A stretch of 64,000 nucleotides of DNA from Hymenobacter sp. CRA2 (GCF_002007105.1 NZ_MVBC01000020.1:1-64000), one strand, 5' to 3'; positions 49,901 through 58,918 are shown, counted from the first letter of the stretch. Made by a program: numbers and translations. The notes: a model not told the origin generated them from the letters alone.

Positions 49901-50928
49901 CGGTGGGCAGCACGCCCACAGCCACCAACCTGGCCCTGAACAAGCCCACCTTCACTTCCTCCACGGAAAACACTGGCACGCCCGGTTCGGCCGCCGTGGA
50001 CGGCAACGCCGCCAGCACCCGCTGGAGCAGCGCCTTCGCCGATCCGCAGTGGCTGTACGTGGACCTGGGTGCCAGCTACAACGTAAGCCGCGTGAAGCTG
50101 ACCTGGGAAGGCGCTTACGGCAGGGACTACCTGGTGCAGGTATCGGCCGATGCCGCCAACTGGACCACCATCAAGACCGTCTCGGGCAATACCGCGCTCA
50201 TCAACGACCACACCGGCCTGAGCGGCACCGGGCGCTACGTGCGCATGTACGGCACGGCCCGCGGCACCACCTACGGCTACTCCATCTACGAGCTGGAGGT
50301 GTATGGCACGGCCGCTACCGGTGGCACTAACCCGGGCGGCAGCGGCGTGTGCAGCGGCACCGTGGCCAATGGCGACTACCGCTACGAAGTATCGACGACC
50401 AACGGCACGGTGAACTGGACCTTCATTCCGCAGGCGCCCATTGCGGGCAGCACCATGGCCTTGATTTATGTGAAAGTGGGCAGCGGCGGCTACGGGGGCT
50501 ACCAAATGACGGCTTCCGGCAGCAACTTCACCTTCTCGCAAGCGCAGCCCGCCGGTACGGCGCTGTCGTTCTACTTCACCTACCGCGTAGGCACTACCAC
50601 GGCCGAGCGCAACTCCAGCGGCACGCCCCACAGCTACACCGCCGGTGCTACCTGCACGGGCAGCCGCGTGGCGCTCAGTACCCATAGCGCCGCTGCCGAA
50701 GCTGCCCTGGCCTACCCGAACCCGGTGAGCGAGCAGCTGACCGTGAGCCTGCCCGCTGGTGCATCCGCGACCATCAGTCTAACCGACGCCCTGGGCCGCG
50801 AAGTGTTGAAGCAAACGGCTACCCAAGCGACTTCGATGCTGGACGTGCATCGGCTGCGGCCGGGCATGTACGTGCTGACGGTGCGCAGCAGCGCCGGCGT
50901 ACACACCCAACGAATCATCAAACAGTAA
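46927..50928 (+). CDS. Giant multidomain GH16 beta-glucanase with T9SS domain
   Basis: 1333 residues. Signal peptide to ~38; GH16 domain ~39-290 with Glu162, Asp164 and Glu167 (GEIDIMEA); a PKD-like domain ~293-368; three tandem ~175-residue beta-sandwich repeats (~370-545, 545-722, 725-897), each with a SAKVxxYxRNxxEQYDV core; a Big/Ig-like domain ~900-998; F5/8 type C (CBM32-like) ~1000-1127; CBM56-like beta-1,3-glucan binding domain ~1135-1237; T9SS sorting domain (AYPNPVSEQ) to the end. It is a secreted laminarin-type endo-glucanase with several binding modules. ATG 46927 is chosen because it gives the signal peptide; the frame is open from 46798. Confidence 0.92.
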   Translation: MKSTLLPGRAGQWLRRSAALCAAGVGLAWLLPAAVHAQCNQLVWQDEFNTAGDLSKWRVYEGDGCAEGNCNFGNAELQAYRAANAVVAGGNLTITTRYEASTVGGRSYSYTSAKLFSKTAAGALQTFKYGRIEACIKLPSGQGVWPAFWMLPDPGNWPSTGEIDIMEAKHKNPTSVAGTIHYDDNGWHFTGRETSGTVDLSAGFHTYAVEWSPNQIKWFIDNTLYHTASPKTTSGGSWPFNDGNFYLMLNAAVGGPGTGFTGNQNPNPADFPTTMQVDFVRVYKGTYNYAVLGDESVYQNDTNKTYRLDAVTGATYNWSVPAGSTITAGQGTNAIQVNWGTSAGGNVTVTTAVSGCPTGSYALGVTVSPALQLDKIYEDFEANRFVTYASATGTLTQALANPVSSGQNTSAKVARYVRNSTEQYDVISLRNLGIGNANDYVAGRRKIYLDVYSTAPVGSKVTLQLENSAVTTATNFPLGRHSAYRAYTTRQNAWETLEFDLERSIDAGTSIYSIDNVTLLFQPATNSGATFYFDNLLVKKEADKPILSTDVLINYDGTARITQNATKTNGTYTANFANPSATGLNTSAKVAKYVRNAAEQYDVLFFDAGPAGTIIEDAALFKNQTYQIQADVYTAAPVGTAVLLNLQNKAAAAGTYPAGRNSTCEARTSAQNAWQTLTFNYVTSPDGGTANVAIDELAFLFGNNSNTGDTYYVDNIRIVKRAAAPTYAAGTVFENYDATRNLTFLSANGTYAAVVNNPSATGLNTSAKVGQYTRNVAEQYDVLAFRNLLTTDGSAYKRGDKVFAMDVYTNAPAGTVISWQLESSAASRPQNYPTGRHSIYQAAVKQSNAWQTLIFTFASAPDPGTPDADVDNSVLLFAPNSLTGYVFYVDNLRSLTKNSTAPNTPPTVSLTSPTSGATFAAPASITVSANAADANGTVAQVQFFNGSTSLGIDTSSPYSINWTGVAAGTYTITAVATDNAGAATTSAAVTVTVGSTPTATNLALNKPTFTSSTENTGTPGSAAVDGNAASTRWSSAFADPQWLYVDLGASYNVSRVKLTWEGAYGRDYLVQVSADAANWTTIKTVSGNTALINDHTGLSGTGRYVRMYGTARGTTYGYSIYELEVYGTAATGGTNPGGSGVCSGTVANGDYRYEVSTTNGTVNWTFIPQAPIAGSTMALIYVKVGSGGYGGYQMTASGSNFTFSQAQPAGTALSFYFTYRVGTTTAERNSSGTPHSYTAGATCTGSRVALSTHSAAAEAALAYPNPVSEQLTVSLPAGASATISLTDALGREVLKQTATQATSMLDVHRLRPGMYVLTVRSSAGVHTQRIIKQ

Positions 50929-50952
50929 CAAGAAGTGAGTGAATGCGAGGAC

Positions 50953-50979
50953 AACGGGGCGGGGTTTCTCCGCCCCGTT
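50953..50979 (+). terminator. Hairpin after giant GH16 gene
   Basis: AACGGGGCGG pairs with CCGCCCCGTT over a 7-base loop. The T-run is short (TTT), so it may be partial, allowing read-through into the GH5 gene that starts 43 bases later. Confidence 0.6.
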
Positions 50980-51021
50980 TCTCGCTTTGCGGCTTCGATT
51001 GCCTTTACCTGCGTACCGCGT

Positions 51022-52911
51022 ATGAATCTGCTTGCCCCCTCTGCCTTTTGCCAACGCATTGCTTCCCCGGCCACGAAGGCCACGCTGCTAGCGGGCCTGC
51101 TGAGCCTGACGACTCTTGCCGCTCCGGCCCAGCAGCTGAGCCGGCTCAGCGCCAAGGCAACGCAGGTAGTGAATGCCCAGGGTAAGCCGGTAGTACTGCG
51201 CGGGGTGAACGTGGGCGGGTGGCTGCTGCAGGAAAGCTACATCCTCAAAACCGACACCTTGGGCTGCCAGCGGCGCATTCAGCAGGGTTTGCTGCGCGTG
51301 ATGCCCGAAAAGGACATGGAGGAGTTTTACCGGCAGTACCGCGCCGGCTTCGTGACCAAGGCCGACATCGACTTCATTGCCCAGCAGGGCTTTAACTGCG
51401 TGCGCCTGCCGTTTCACTACGACTTGTTTCTGACCCAGGAACAACGCCGCGCCCGTACCAAAGTCCTGCAAAGCCCTAATAACCCGGCCGCCGTGACGGC
51501 CTACGTGCAGGGGCTCAGCCAGTGGTACGACGAAGGCAAGCTCTTCACCGATGCCAAGCAGCTCGATGGCTTCCGCTTCATCGACAACGTGCTTGGCTGG
51601 TGCGCGGCCAACAACATGTACGTGGTGCTCGACCTGCACGCCGCGCCCGGCGGCCAGGGCACCGACCCCAATATCAACGACAACTTCCTGCCCCTGGACC
51701 TGTGGAAGCGCCGCGACGCCAAGGGCCGCCTGATTTACCAGGACGTGACCGTGCGCCTGTGGGAGCAGCTGGCCCGCCGTTACAAAAACGACGCGCGCGT
51801 GGCCATGTACGACCTCATCAACGAGCCGCACAACGCCAACGCGGCCAACGGCATGTCGGCTGACAATGCCGAGCTGAACGTACTCTATAGCCGCCTCATC
51901 GATGCCGTGCGCGCTCAAGGCGACTCGCACCTGCTGATGCTGGAGGGCAACGGCTACGGCAACGAGTACACCAACCTCACGCCCGACAAGCTGCGCGTGA
52001 AGGACAAGACCAACCTCGTCTACAACGCACACCGCTACTGGTGCCCCAACGACGCGGCGGCTAACGACCCGAACCCCAATCAGATCAACTTGGTGCACAA
52101 CCTCGCCGCCTTCCGCGACCGGTGGCAGGTGCCGGTGTGGGTAGGGGAGACGGGTGAAAACTCCAACGAGTGGTTTGCGGCCGCTGTGCAGCAGCTCAAC
52201 GCCCAGCACATCGGCTGGTGCCACTGGAACCTGAAGCGGGTCGACGCCGGCACCAGCTTCTTGCGGGTGAAGCCCTACGGCAGCATCCTGACTGCCGAAG
52301 GCCGTGCTGCGCTGCTGCGCAACAGCCAGTTCCGCAACTGCGAAGTGAACAAGGACGTGCTTTTTGCCCTCACCCAACCTACGGCGCAGCGTCCCTTTGC
52401 CGCGCATACGTTGCCGGGCACCCTCTTTGCCTCCGATTACGACTACGGCCGTGAGGGCCAGGCCTACCACGATGACTACGCCGCCCGCACCGATTACCGC
52501 GAGCTGAAGCCCACCAACCGTGGCGGCGCCTACCGCAACGACGGGGTCGATATCCTGCCCGTGCAGGATGCCGGCTCCAACGGCTACGGCGTAGGCCATA
52601 CCGCCGCGGGCGAGTGGCTAAGCTACACCGTGACGGTGCCCAAAGCCGGTAGCTACAGCGTGCAGCTGCGCGCTACCAATGCTACCGCCGCCCCGGCCCA
52701 ACTGCTGCTCAAGCTGAACCAGGCCACGGTGGGCACTTTCAACGTGGCCCCGGCGGCCTCCGAAGCGGCAGGCTGGCAGACGGTTAATGGCGGCACGCTG
52801 ACCTTGCCTGCCGGCACGCACACCCTGCAGCTCTTCGTGGCGCAGCCGGGCGCTGTGGTCAGCTGGCTACGCTTCGGCGACGCTGCCTCGGCTCCGCAAG
52901 GCGGTCAGTAA
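51022..52911 (+). CDS. Secreted GH5 glucanase with C-terminal CBM6-like module
   Basis: 629 residues: signal peptide (ending APAQQ), GH5 barrel (~50-420) with acid/base Glu268 (DLINEPHN) and nucleophile Glu376 (VGETGENS), and a C-terminal CBM6-like beta-sandwich (~490-625, VGHTAAGEWLSYTVTV). NVGGWL near the N-terminus fits GH5 exo-beta-1,3- or beta-1,6-glucanase subfamilies, which suits the GH16 context, but the subfamily is not certain. It lacks the T9SS sorting domain, so it may remain periplasmic or use another route. Upstream frame to 50935 is not signal-like; ATG 51022 is chosen. Confidence 0.88.
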   Translation: MNLLAPSAFCQRIASPATKATLLAGLLSLTTLAAPAQQLSRLSAKATQVVNAQGKPVVLRGVNVGGWLLQESYILKTDTLGCQRRIQQGLLRVMPEKDMEEFYRQYRAGFVTKADIDFIAQQGFNCVRLPFHYDLFLTQEQRRARTKVLQSPNNPAAVTAYVQGLSQWYDEGKLFTDAKQLDGFRFIDNVLGWCAANNMYVVLDLHAAPGGQGTDPNINDNFLPLDLWKRRDAKGRLIYQDVTVRLWEQLARRYKNDARVAMYDLINEPHNANAANGMSADNAELNVLYSRLIDAVRAQGDSHLLMLEGNGYGNEYTNLTPDKLRVKDKTNLVYNAHRYWCPNDAAANDPNPNQINLVHNLAAFRDRWQVPVWVGETGENSNEWFAAAVQQLNAQHIGWCHWNLKRVDAGTSFLRVKPYGSILTAEGRAALLRNSQFRNCEVNKDVLFALTQPTAQRPFAAHTLPGTLFASDYDYGREGQAYHDDYAARTDYRELKPTNRGGAYRNDGVDILPVQDAGSNGYGVGHTAAGEWLSYTVTVPKAGSYSVQLRATNATAAPAQLLLKLNQATVGTFNVAPAASEAAGWQTVNGGTLTLPAGTHTLQLFVAQPGAVVSWLRFGDAASAPQGGQ

Positions 52912-53050
52912 AAGCTTGTTGTTTCTTGCACCGGACAGCCGCCCCCGCGGCTGTTGTCGGTTCTTCCGTTTGCCCGCGGTGCGGGCCGGCCTGCACCACG
53001 CGGCCGGAAAGCGGCACAATGCGGGTAGTTTCTATAACTTGTAAGCTACC

Positions 53051-55132
53051 ATGCGCCCCACCTTACCCATTCCCACCCGTTCCACTCGTTCCGCCGTGGC
53101 TGGCCCGCGGCATTGGTGGCAGCTGTTGCTGCTTTGTTTCTTACTCATTGCCCAGGCGGCCGGCGCGGCAGCCAGCCCCGGCCCAGAAGAGCGGCTGCAC
53201 GTGCGCACCGGCGACGAAGAGCTGTTTATCGAGCCGCGCAACTACAGTGTGCTGGAGGACCCCACCGGCAAGCTCACCCTGCAGGACGTGCAGCAGCCGC
53301 AGCACGCGGCCCATTTTGTAGCCGGCTCCAGCATTTCCACCAACATGCAGCACCCCGGCGTGGCCTACTGGCTGCGCCTGACGGTGCAGGCCCACGGCCC
53401 GCAGCCGCAGCACTGGTACCTGGAGCTCTACGATTCGCACCTGAGCGACGTAGTGTTCTTCCCCCAGGCGGAAGTACCTAACAATCTGGTGCACACCGGC
53501 GCCGATAAGGCATTTTCCTCGCGTCCTTACGCATACAAAAACTTTCTGCTGCGCCTGCCCCTGCGTGGCGACGAGGTGCAGACGTATTACCTGCGCCTGC
53601 AGGCCAACTCCAAGACCAGCTTTCTGGCGCGCCTGCGCACCGAGCAGGGCATCGTGGAGTGTTTTCAGCAGGAATACGGCCTGCTGGGCGCTTTTTATGG
53701 CGTTTTGCTCATCATGGTGGTGTACAACCTGTGCTTGTACTTCTTCACTCATGAGCAGACCTACGTGCGCTACGTGCTCTACGTGCTGAGTTGCAGCTTG
53801 GTATTCCTGTCCGAAGACGGCCTGGGTTTTCAGTATCTGTGGCCCAACCATCCGTGGTTTAATCAGCTGGTTATCACCAGCTCGGCGCCGCTGCTGCTGC
53901 TCACGTTCAGCTACTACGCCCGCCACTTCCTCGACGCTCCGCAGCGCCTGCCCAAGTATGACCCCTGGATGCGCAACGTGGTGCTGTTCAGTGCCGCGGC
54001 CCTGCTGCTGGATGCCTTCTGGTGGCAGTCCGACCTGAGCTTCTGGTTCTACCTGCTGCCCTATGGCATGCTGTTCTACGCGGCCCTGCGGGTGTGGCAG
54101 CGTGGCTTCCGTCCGGCACGTTTCTTTGTTTTGTCGCACACTTTGGTAGTGGTGAGTGTGGGCTTCCTTATCCTGCGCAAGCTGGGCATCGACACCTTTA
54201 CCAACACCTTCACGGTGTACAGCATGAACGTCGCCTTCGTGACGGAAGTGGTGGTGCTGTCCTACGCGCTGGGCGAGAAAATCAAAGGCATTCAGGACGC
54301 TACGCTTAAGGCACAACAGCGCCTGGTAAAGCAGCTGCGCAAAAAGCACGAGGTGCAGGAGCAACTGGTGGAGCAGCTGCGTCAGAACGAGGACCTGAAA
54401 GACCAGCTGAACTCCGAACTGGAAAACCTGGTGGCCCAGCGCACGGAAGAACTGCGCCAGCAGGGCGAAACCATTGCCGCCCAGAACCGCGAGCTGCTCC
54501 AGGCCAACGGCTTGCTGGCGCTGCAGTCGGCGGCCATCGAAAAGCTCAACGGCGACCTGCAGCGCGACTTGCAGAAGGCCCAGGCGGCCCGGGTGCTGTC
54601 GCAGGAAGTGGACTTCGGCGAGTTCAGCCAGATCTACCCCGACAAAGATGCTTGCCTGCGCTATCTGGCCGACCTGAAGTGGACGGACGGCTACCATTGC
54701 CGCAAGTGCGGGCACGACAACTACTGCGAGGGCCGGGAGCCACACTCGCGGCGCTGCACGCGCTGCCGTTACGTGGAATCGGCTACGGCCTACACCTTGC
54801 TGCAGAAGTGCAAGTTCTCCATCGTGAAGGCCTTCTACGCCGTGTTCCTGCTGCATACCCACAAGGGCAATTACTCGGCGCAGGAACTCTCGCGGGTGCT
54901 GGATTTGCGCCGCGCTACCTGCTGGAGCTTCAGCCAGAAGGTGGTAGACGCCATGCGTCGGCAGGTAGCCGAGGGCAGTGACGAGGACAGCTGGACCCAC
55001 TTGCTGCTTGACGACACGGGCGCCGAAACGGAAGACGCAGGCGACGAAGAAACGGCCGTGGTGGCTGGCTTGGAGCGCAAAGTAGAGGCTTGGGCGAGCA
55101 AGGGAAAAAATACCGAAAAAAAAGTGGGCTAA
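53051..55132 (+). CDS. 7TM-DISM membrane receptor with coiled coil and transposase-type zinc ribbon
   Basis: 693 residues: signal sequence, extracellular 7TMR-DISMED2-like beta domain (~45-180, WYLELYDSHLSDVVFF), seven-helix 7TMR-DISM region (~205-410), long coiled coil (~415-530) and a C-terminal region with CRKC (Cys550, Cys553) and CTRC (Cys569, Cys572), followed by ...KCKFSIVKAFYAVFLL, which closely resembles the zinc ribbon and start of IS1595-type transposases. There is no histidine kinase or cyclase output domain. It may be a sensor whose cytosolic end binds DNA or another partner. It lies directly before the susC promoter, so control of that locus is plausible (inference). Confidence 0.85.
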   Translation: MRPTLPIPTRSTRSAVAGPRHWWQLLLLCFLLIAQAAGAAASPGPEERLHVRTGDEELFIEPRNYSVLEDPTGKLTLQDVQQPQHAAHFVAGSSISTNMQHPGVAYWLRLTVQAHGPQPQHWYLELYDSHLSDVVFFPQAEVPNNLVHTGADKAFSSRPYAYKNFLLRLPLRGDEVQTYYLRLQANSKTSFLARLRTEQGIVECFQQEYGLLGAFYGVLLIMVVYNLCLYFFTHEQTYVRYVLYVLSCSLVFLSEDGLGFQYLWPNHPWFNQLVITSSAPLLLLTFSYYARHFLDAPQRLPKYDPWMRNVVLFSAAALLLDAFWWQSDLSFWFYLLPYGMLFYAALRVWQRGFRPARFFVLSHTLVVVSVGFLILRKLGIDTFTNTFTVYSMNVAFVTEVVVLSYALGEKIKGIQDATLKAQQRLVKQLRKKHEVQEQLVEQLRQNEDLKDQLNSELENLVAQRTEELRQQGETIAAQNRELLQANGLLALQSAAIEKLNGDLQRDLQKAQAARVLSQEVDFGEFSQIYPDKDACLRYLADLKWTDGYHCRKCGHDNYCEGREPHSRRCTRCRYVESATAYTLLQKCKFSIVKAFYAVFLLHTHKGNYSAQELSRVLDLRRATCWSFSQKVVDAMRRQVAEGSDEDSWTHLLLDDTGAETEDAGDEETAVVAGLERKVEAWASKGKNTEKKVG

Positions 55133-55616
55133 ACGGTTATTTTTTTCGTGTTTTTTACCCGTAAGCTACTTGATAGGTTAATCCCGCAAACGATTGCAGC
55201 AGGCCCTATATGGCCTCGCTGAGTGGGTGATGTAAGCGTACAGCTGTACGTGCGATGTAAGCGAAAATCGTTGTTTAAAGGCTTTCAAGGCATTTTCAGG
55301 CCTTGATTTTCCGAAAACCACACCGATATATTTGGCCATCGATTCCGCCCTGATGAATTACTCACTCACCGGCCGTTGCTCCGCCTCCCCGGGCAAAGCC
55401 GCCGCGGCTCAGGTCGCACCGCTGGTATTACCGCCGCGCCGGCAGTATTACCGCTTCCTTTAATGAGGCCTGCTGCCGGGCCCGCATTATCTCAGCGCAT
55501 TCGGACTGCCACCAGTTCCTGCCGTGACGGGCAGGCGCGCGGCTGCCTTATTGCCCCGCCAAAGCCTGCGGGCCAACGGTACTCTCAACCATAACACAAC
55601 ATCCATTCCCACACAC
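55133..55616 (+). other. Intergenic region with conserved promoter of the susC operon
   Basis: 484 bases. It holds the TGTAAGCG-box promoter at 55231-55334, then about 280 bases of probable leader. No gene is supported; the frame open from 55524 is an extension of susC without signal-peptide character. Confidence 0.65.
55231..55334 (+). promoter_or_regulatory. Promoter with two TGTAAGCG boxes, upstream of susC
   Basis: TGTAAGCGTACA at 55231-55242, TGTAAGCGAAAA at 55256-55267, AAGGCATTTTCAGG at 55287-55300, TTG at 55303-55305, a 21-base spacer and TATATTTG at 55327-55334. AAGGCATTTTC starts 16 bases before the TTG in both this and the 46.6 kb promoter, and the second box starts 46-47 bases before it. 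Confidence 0.78.
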
Positions 55617-58600
55617 ATGAGCTACACTTTTTACGCAAGTTCCGTCCTGCGGCGGGCAGTGCCCCTGGCAGCCTGCGGGCTGCTGACGCTGGCTCTGCCC
55701 GGGCAGGCTACCCCGCACAGCCCCAGCGCCACCGCCCGGCTCGCAACCGCCGACGTGCCCGTATCGGGTAAGGTGACGCAGAAGGACGGCTCGCCGCTGC
55801 CCGGCGTGACAGTTATCGTGAAGGGCACGACCCTGGGCACCAGCACCAACGCCGAGGGCGTCTTCTCGCTGGACGTGCCCGACGGCAGCACCCTGGTGGT
55901 CAGCTCGGTGGGCTACCTAAAGAAGGAAGTAGTCGTATCTGGCGCCACTTCGGGCATTACGGTGCAGCTGCAGGAGGATCAGCAGGCCCTGAGCGAGGTG
56001 GTGGTAGTGGGCTACGGTACGCAGGAGCGCGGCAGCGTGACGGGCGCCATTTCCTCCGTCTCGTCGGAGCAGGTGAAGGCCCAGCCGGTGGCCGATGCCA
56101 GCCAGGCGCTGCAGGGCCGCGTGGCCGGCGTGACGGTGACAGCCAACGGCGGTGACCCCGGCGGGGCCGCTGGTACCTCGGTGCGCATCCGCGGCCTTAC
56201 CTCGGCCGGCAACAACGCCCCGCTGTACGTGGTGGACGGCTTCCCGCTGCCCTCCGGCGATGAAGGCCAGCTGAACACCATCAGCCCCAACGACATCGAG
56301 AGCATCGACGTGCTGAAGGATGCCTCGGCTACCTCCATCTACGGGGTGCGCGCCGCCAACGGGGTGGTTATCATCACCACCAAGCGCGGCAAGGCCGGCA
56401 AGGCCAGCATCAACTTCGACGCTTACCGCGGCGTGCAGCAGGTGTGGCGCAAGCTGGACTTCCTCAACGCGCAGGAGTACGCCACCATCAACAACGAAAA
56501 CCGCCTGGCCGGCAACTCGCCCATCGTATTCCCCGATCCGGCTTCGCTGGGCACGGGCACCGACTGGCAGGATCTGATTTTCCGCCGCGCCAAGATTCAG
56601 AACTACTCCCTCTCGGCCACCGGCGGCAGCGAAAAAGCCCGCTACGCCGTGTCGGGCACGTACTTCCAGCAGGACGGCACCATCATCGGCTCGCACTTTG
56701 AGCGCTTCACCATCCGCGCCAACGGCGACGTGCAGGTGGGCAAGATGCTGAAGCTGGGCAACAACATTGCCCTGTCGCACCAGAACGACCGCCGCGTGGA
56801 CGCCGGCGGCTCGGAGTTTGGCGTCATCAGCTTTGCCTCGCAGATTCCGGCTACCATTCAGCCCTACAACGCTTCGGGCGGCTGGTACGAGCCTACGGCG
56901 GCCGACAACTTCGTGGAGGAAAACCCGCTGGCCGTGGCCCTGCGCACCAACTCGCGCTTCAACCGCAACCGCGCTACCTCCACGTTCTTTGCCGAGCTGG
57001 AGCCCATCAAAGGCCTGCGCGCCCGCACCAACGTGGGCATCGACTACATCTTCGACGAGTCGAACTCCTTCGCGCCCAAGATTGCCGGCTCGCAGCGCTA
57101 CAACGTGGCCGGGGCTACCGCCACGCTCACGCACAACAGCAGCTACCTGATTGAGAACACGCTGACCTACGACCACCTGTTCGGGGGCAAGCACCAGGTA
57201 ACAATTCTGGCGGGCCAGTCGGCGCAGCAGTTCAACAACAACTACGTCACGGCCTCGCGCAGCAACTACACCCGCAACGACCTGCAGAACGTGGATAGCG
57301 GCCCGCGCGACACGTTCTTGTACGGCGGCGGGGCCCAGGCGCCGGATTCGCGCCTGGCCAGCTTCTTCGGCCGCGTGAACTACGAATTTGCCGGGCGCTA
57401 CCTGTTTCAGGCCATCGTGCGCCGCGACGGTAGCTCGGCCTTCGCACCGGGCAACAAGTTTGCTACCTTCCCCGGCATTTCGGCCGGCTGGCGCATCTCG
57501 GAGGAGAACTTCCTGAAAGACCAGAGCCTGGTGAGCAACCTGAAGCTGCGCGGCGGCTGGGGCAAGGTAGGCAACGCCCTGAACGCGGGCGCCTTCCAGT
57601 ACCTCTACGTCATCAACTCGGGCATCGAGTATCCCTTGGGGCCCGACGGCACGGTGAACACCGGCGCCGCCCCGACGCGCCTGCGCAACGACAACCTGAT
57701 CTGGGAAAACAACATCCAGACCAACATAGGCTTGGACGTGGCCCTGCTCAACAACCGCGTGGAAGCCACCTTCGACGTGTACAAGCGCAAGTCGCCGAAC
57801 CTGATTGCGCCGTTCACGCCCTCGCTGGTATCGGGCACCTACGAATCGGTGGCTACCAACGCCGCTTCGGCCACCAACAAGGGCTTCGACATCTCGCTGA
57901 CCACGCACAACCTGCAGGGCGCGGGCAACGGCCTGGTGTGGACCACCACGTTTAACTTCTCGCACTACAAGTCCAACTTGGAGTCGCTGGGCCTGGGCCA
58001 GCCGTACGCCGGCTACGGCATCCGCAACGGCCTGAACGTGATTCGCTACGACGTGGGCCAGCCCTTCGGCTCGTTCTACGGCTACAACGTGGTGGGCGTG
58101 TTCCAGACGCCGGAGGAGGTGCGCTCGGCGCCCACGCAGGTAACGGGCAGCTCCGACGCCACCCGCACCGCGCCCGGCGACCTGCGCTTCCAGGACACCA
58201 ACGGCGACGGTACCATCAACGCCGACGACCGTGTGTTCATCGGCTCGCCGGTGCCGGACTTCACCTACGGCGTGACCAACACCCTGAGCTGGAAGGGCTT
58301 CGATCTAAACTTCTTCATCCAAGGCTCGCAGGGCAACGACGTTTATAACCTGAACCGCTTCTACACCGAAGGCGCCCTGACTGGTAACGGCAGCGGCATC
58401 TCGCGGGTGCTGAACCGCTGGACCGGCCCCGGCACCAGCAACGACGTGCCCCGCGCCATTGCCGGCGACCCGAACCAGAACTTCTCGCGCGTGTCGAGCT
58501 ACTACGTGGAAGACGGCTCCTACGCCCGCCTGAAGCTGCTGACCTTGGGCTACACCCTGCCCAAATCCGTGATGCAGCACATTTCGGCCTCGCAGATCCG

Positions 58601-58739
58601 CGTGTACGTGTCGGCCCAGAACCTGGTGACGCTGACCAAGTACTCCGGCTACGACCCGGAAGTGGGCGCCAGCGGCATCGACCGCGGCATCTACCCGCAG
58701 CCGCGCGTGTTCCTGGGCGGTCTGAATATTGGATTCTAA
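55617..58739 (+). CDS. SusC/RagA-type TonB-dependent outer membrane transporter
   Basis: 1040 residues: signal peptide, a CarboxypepD_reg-like beta domain (~47-125, VSGKVTQKDGSPLPGVTV), a TonB plug with the SusC-family segment VVVVGYGTQERGSVTGAISSV, the LYVVDGFPL motif, and a beta-barrel ending in a terminal aromatic (GGLNIGF). It imports oligosaccharides bound by the SusD partner encoded next. The neighbours (GH16, GH5) suggest beta-1,3-glucan fragments. ATG 55617 is chosen by signal peptide. Confidence 0.95.
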   Translation: MSYTFYASSVLRRAVPLAACGLLTLALPGQATPHSPSATARLATADVPVSGKVTQKDGSPLPGVTVIVKGTTLGTSTNAEGVFSLDVPDGSTLVVSSVGYLKKEVVVSGATSGITVQLQEDQQALSEVVVVGYGTQERGSVTGAISSVSSEQVKAQPVADASQALQGRVAGVTVTANGGDPGGAAGTSVRIRGLTSAGNNAPLYVVDGFPLPSGDEGQLNTISPNDIESIDVLKDASATSIYGVRAANGVVIITTKRGKAGKASINFDAYRGVQQVWRKLDFLNAQEYATINNENRLAGNSPIVFPDPASLGTGTDWQDLIFRRAKIQNYSLSATGGSEKARYAVSGTYFQQDGTIIGSHFERFTIRANGDVQVGKMLKLGNNIALSHQNDRRVDAGGSEFGVISFASQIPATIQPYNASGGWYEPTAADNFVEENPLAVALRTNSRFNRNRATSTFFAELEPIKGLRARTNVGIDYIFDESNSFAPKIAGSQRYNVAGATATLTHNSSYLIENTLTYDHLFGGKHQVTILAGQSAQQFNNNYVTASRSNYTRNDLQNVDSGPRDTFLYGGGAQAPDSRLASFFGRVNYEFAGRYLFQAIVRRDGSSAFAPGNKFATFPGISAGWRISEENFLKDQSLVSNLKLRGGWGKVGNALNAGAFQYLYVINSGIEYPLGPDGTVNTGAAPTRLRNDNLIWENNIQTNIGLDVALLNNRVEATFDVYKRKSPNLIAPFTPSLVSGTYESVATNAASATNKGFDISLTTHNLQGAGNGLVWTTTFNFSHYKSNLESLGLGQPYAGYGIRNGLNVIRYDVGQPFGSFYGYNVVGVFQTPEEVRSAPTQVTGSSDATRTAPGDLRFQDTNGDGTINADDRVFIGSPVPDFTYGVTNTLSWKGFDLNFFIQGSQGNDVYNLNRFYTEGALTGNGSGISRVLNRWTGPGTSNDVPRAIAGDPNQNFSRVSSYYVEDGSYARLKLLTLGYTLPKSVMQHISASQIRVYVSAQNLVTLTKYSGYDPEVGASGIDRGIYPQPRVFLGGLNIGF

Positions 58740-58740
58740 G

Positions 58741-58880
58741 CTACCATCAGAACGTCATGTCGAGCGCAGCCGAGACATCTCGCGTGCTGACATCGGATAG
58801 TAACCCGACGATTGGAATTACTATCCGGCGAGATTGGCTAGCGCCTTCCTACGGGTCCTCGACTTCGCTCGGAATGACGG
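58741..58880. repeat. Palindromic repeat element between susC and susD
   Basis: Contains GTCATGTCGAGCGCAGCCGAGACATCTCGCG and the partly complementary GGTCCTCGACTTCGCTCGGAAT at the other end, about 100 bases apart. The last 24 bases of the second unit (58856-58879) are identical to 29084-29107. Probably a dispersed REP-like element that would fold in the susCD mRNA. Confidence 0.7.
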
Positions 58881-58918
58881 CCTGAAGGTTTCCCAACCAC
58901 AACATTCCCACACAAGTG

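Noticed and set aside
53141-55000. 619-codon minus-strand frame across the 7TM-DISM gene
   Set aside because: Shadow; the plus strand carries signal peptide, seven helices and the zinc ribbon.
55917-57965. 682-codon minus-strand frame across susC
   Set aside because: Shadow of susC; no recognisable protein features.
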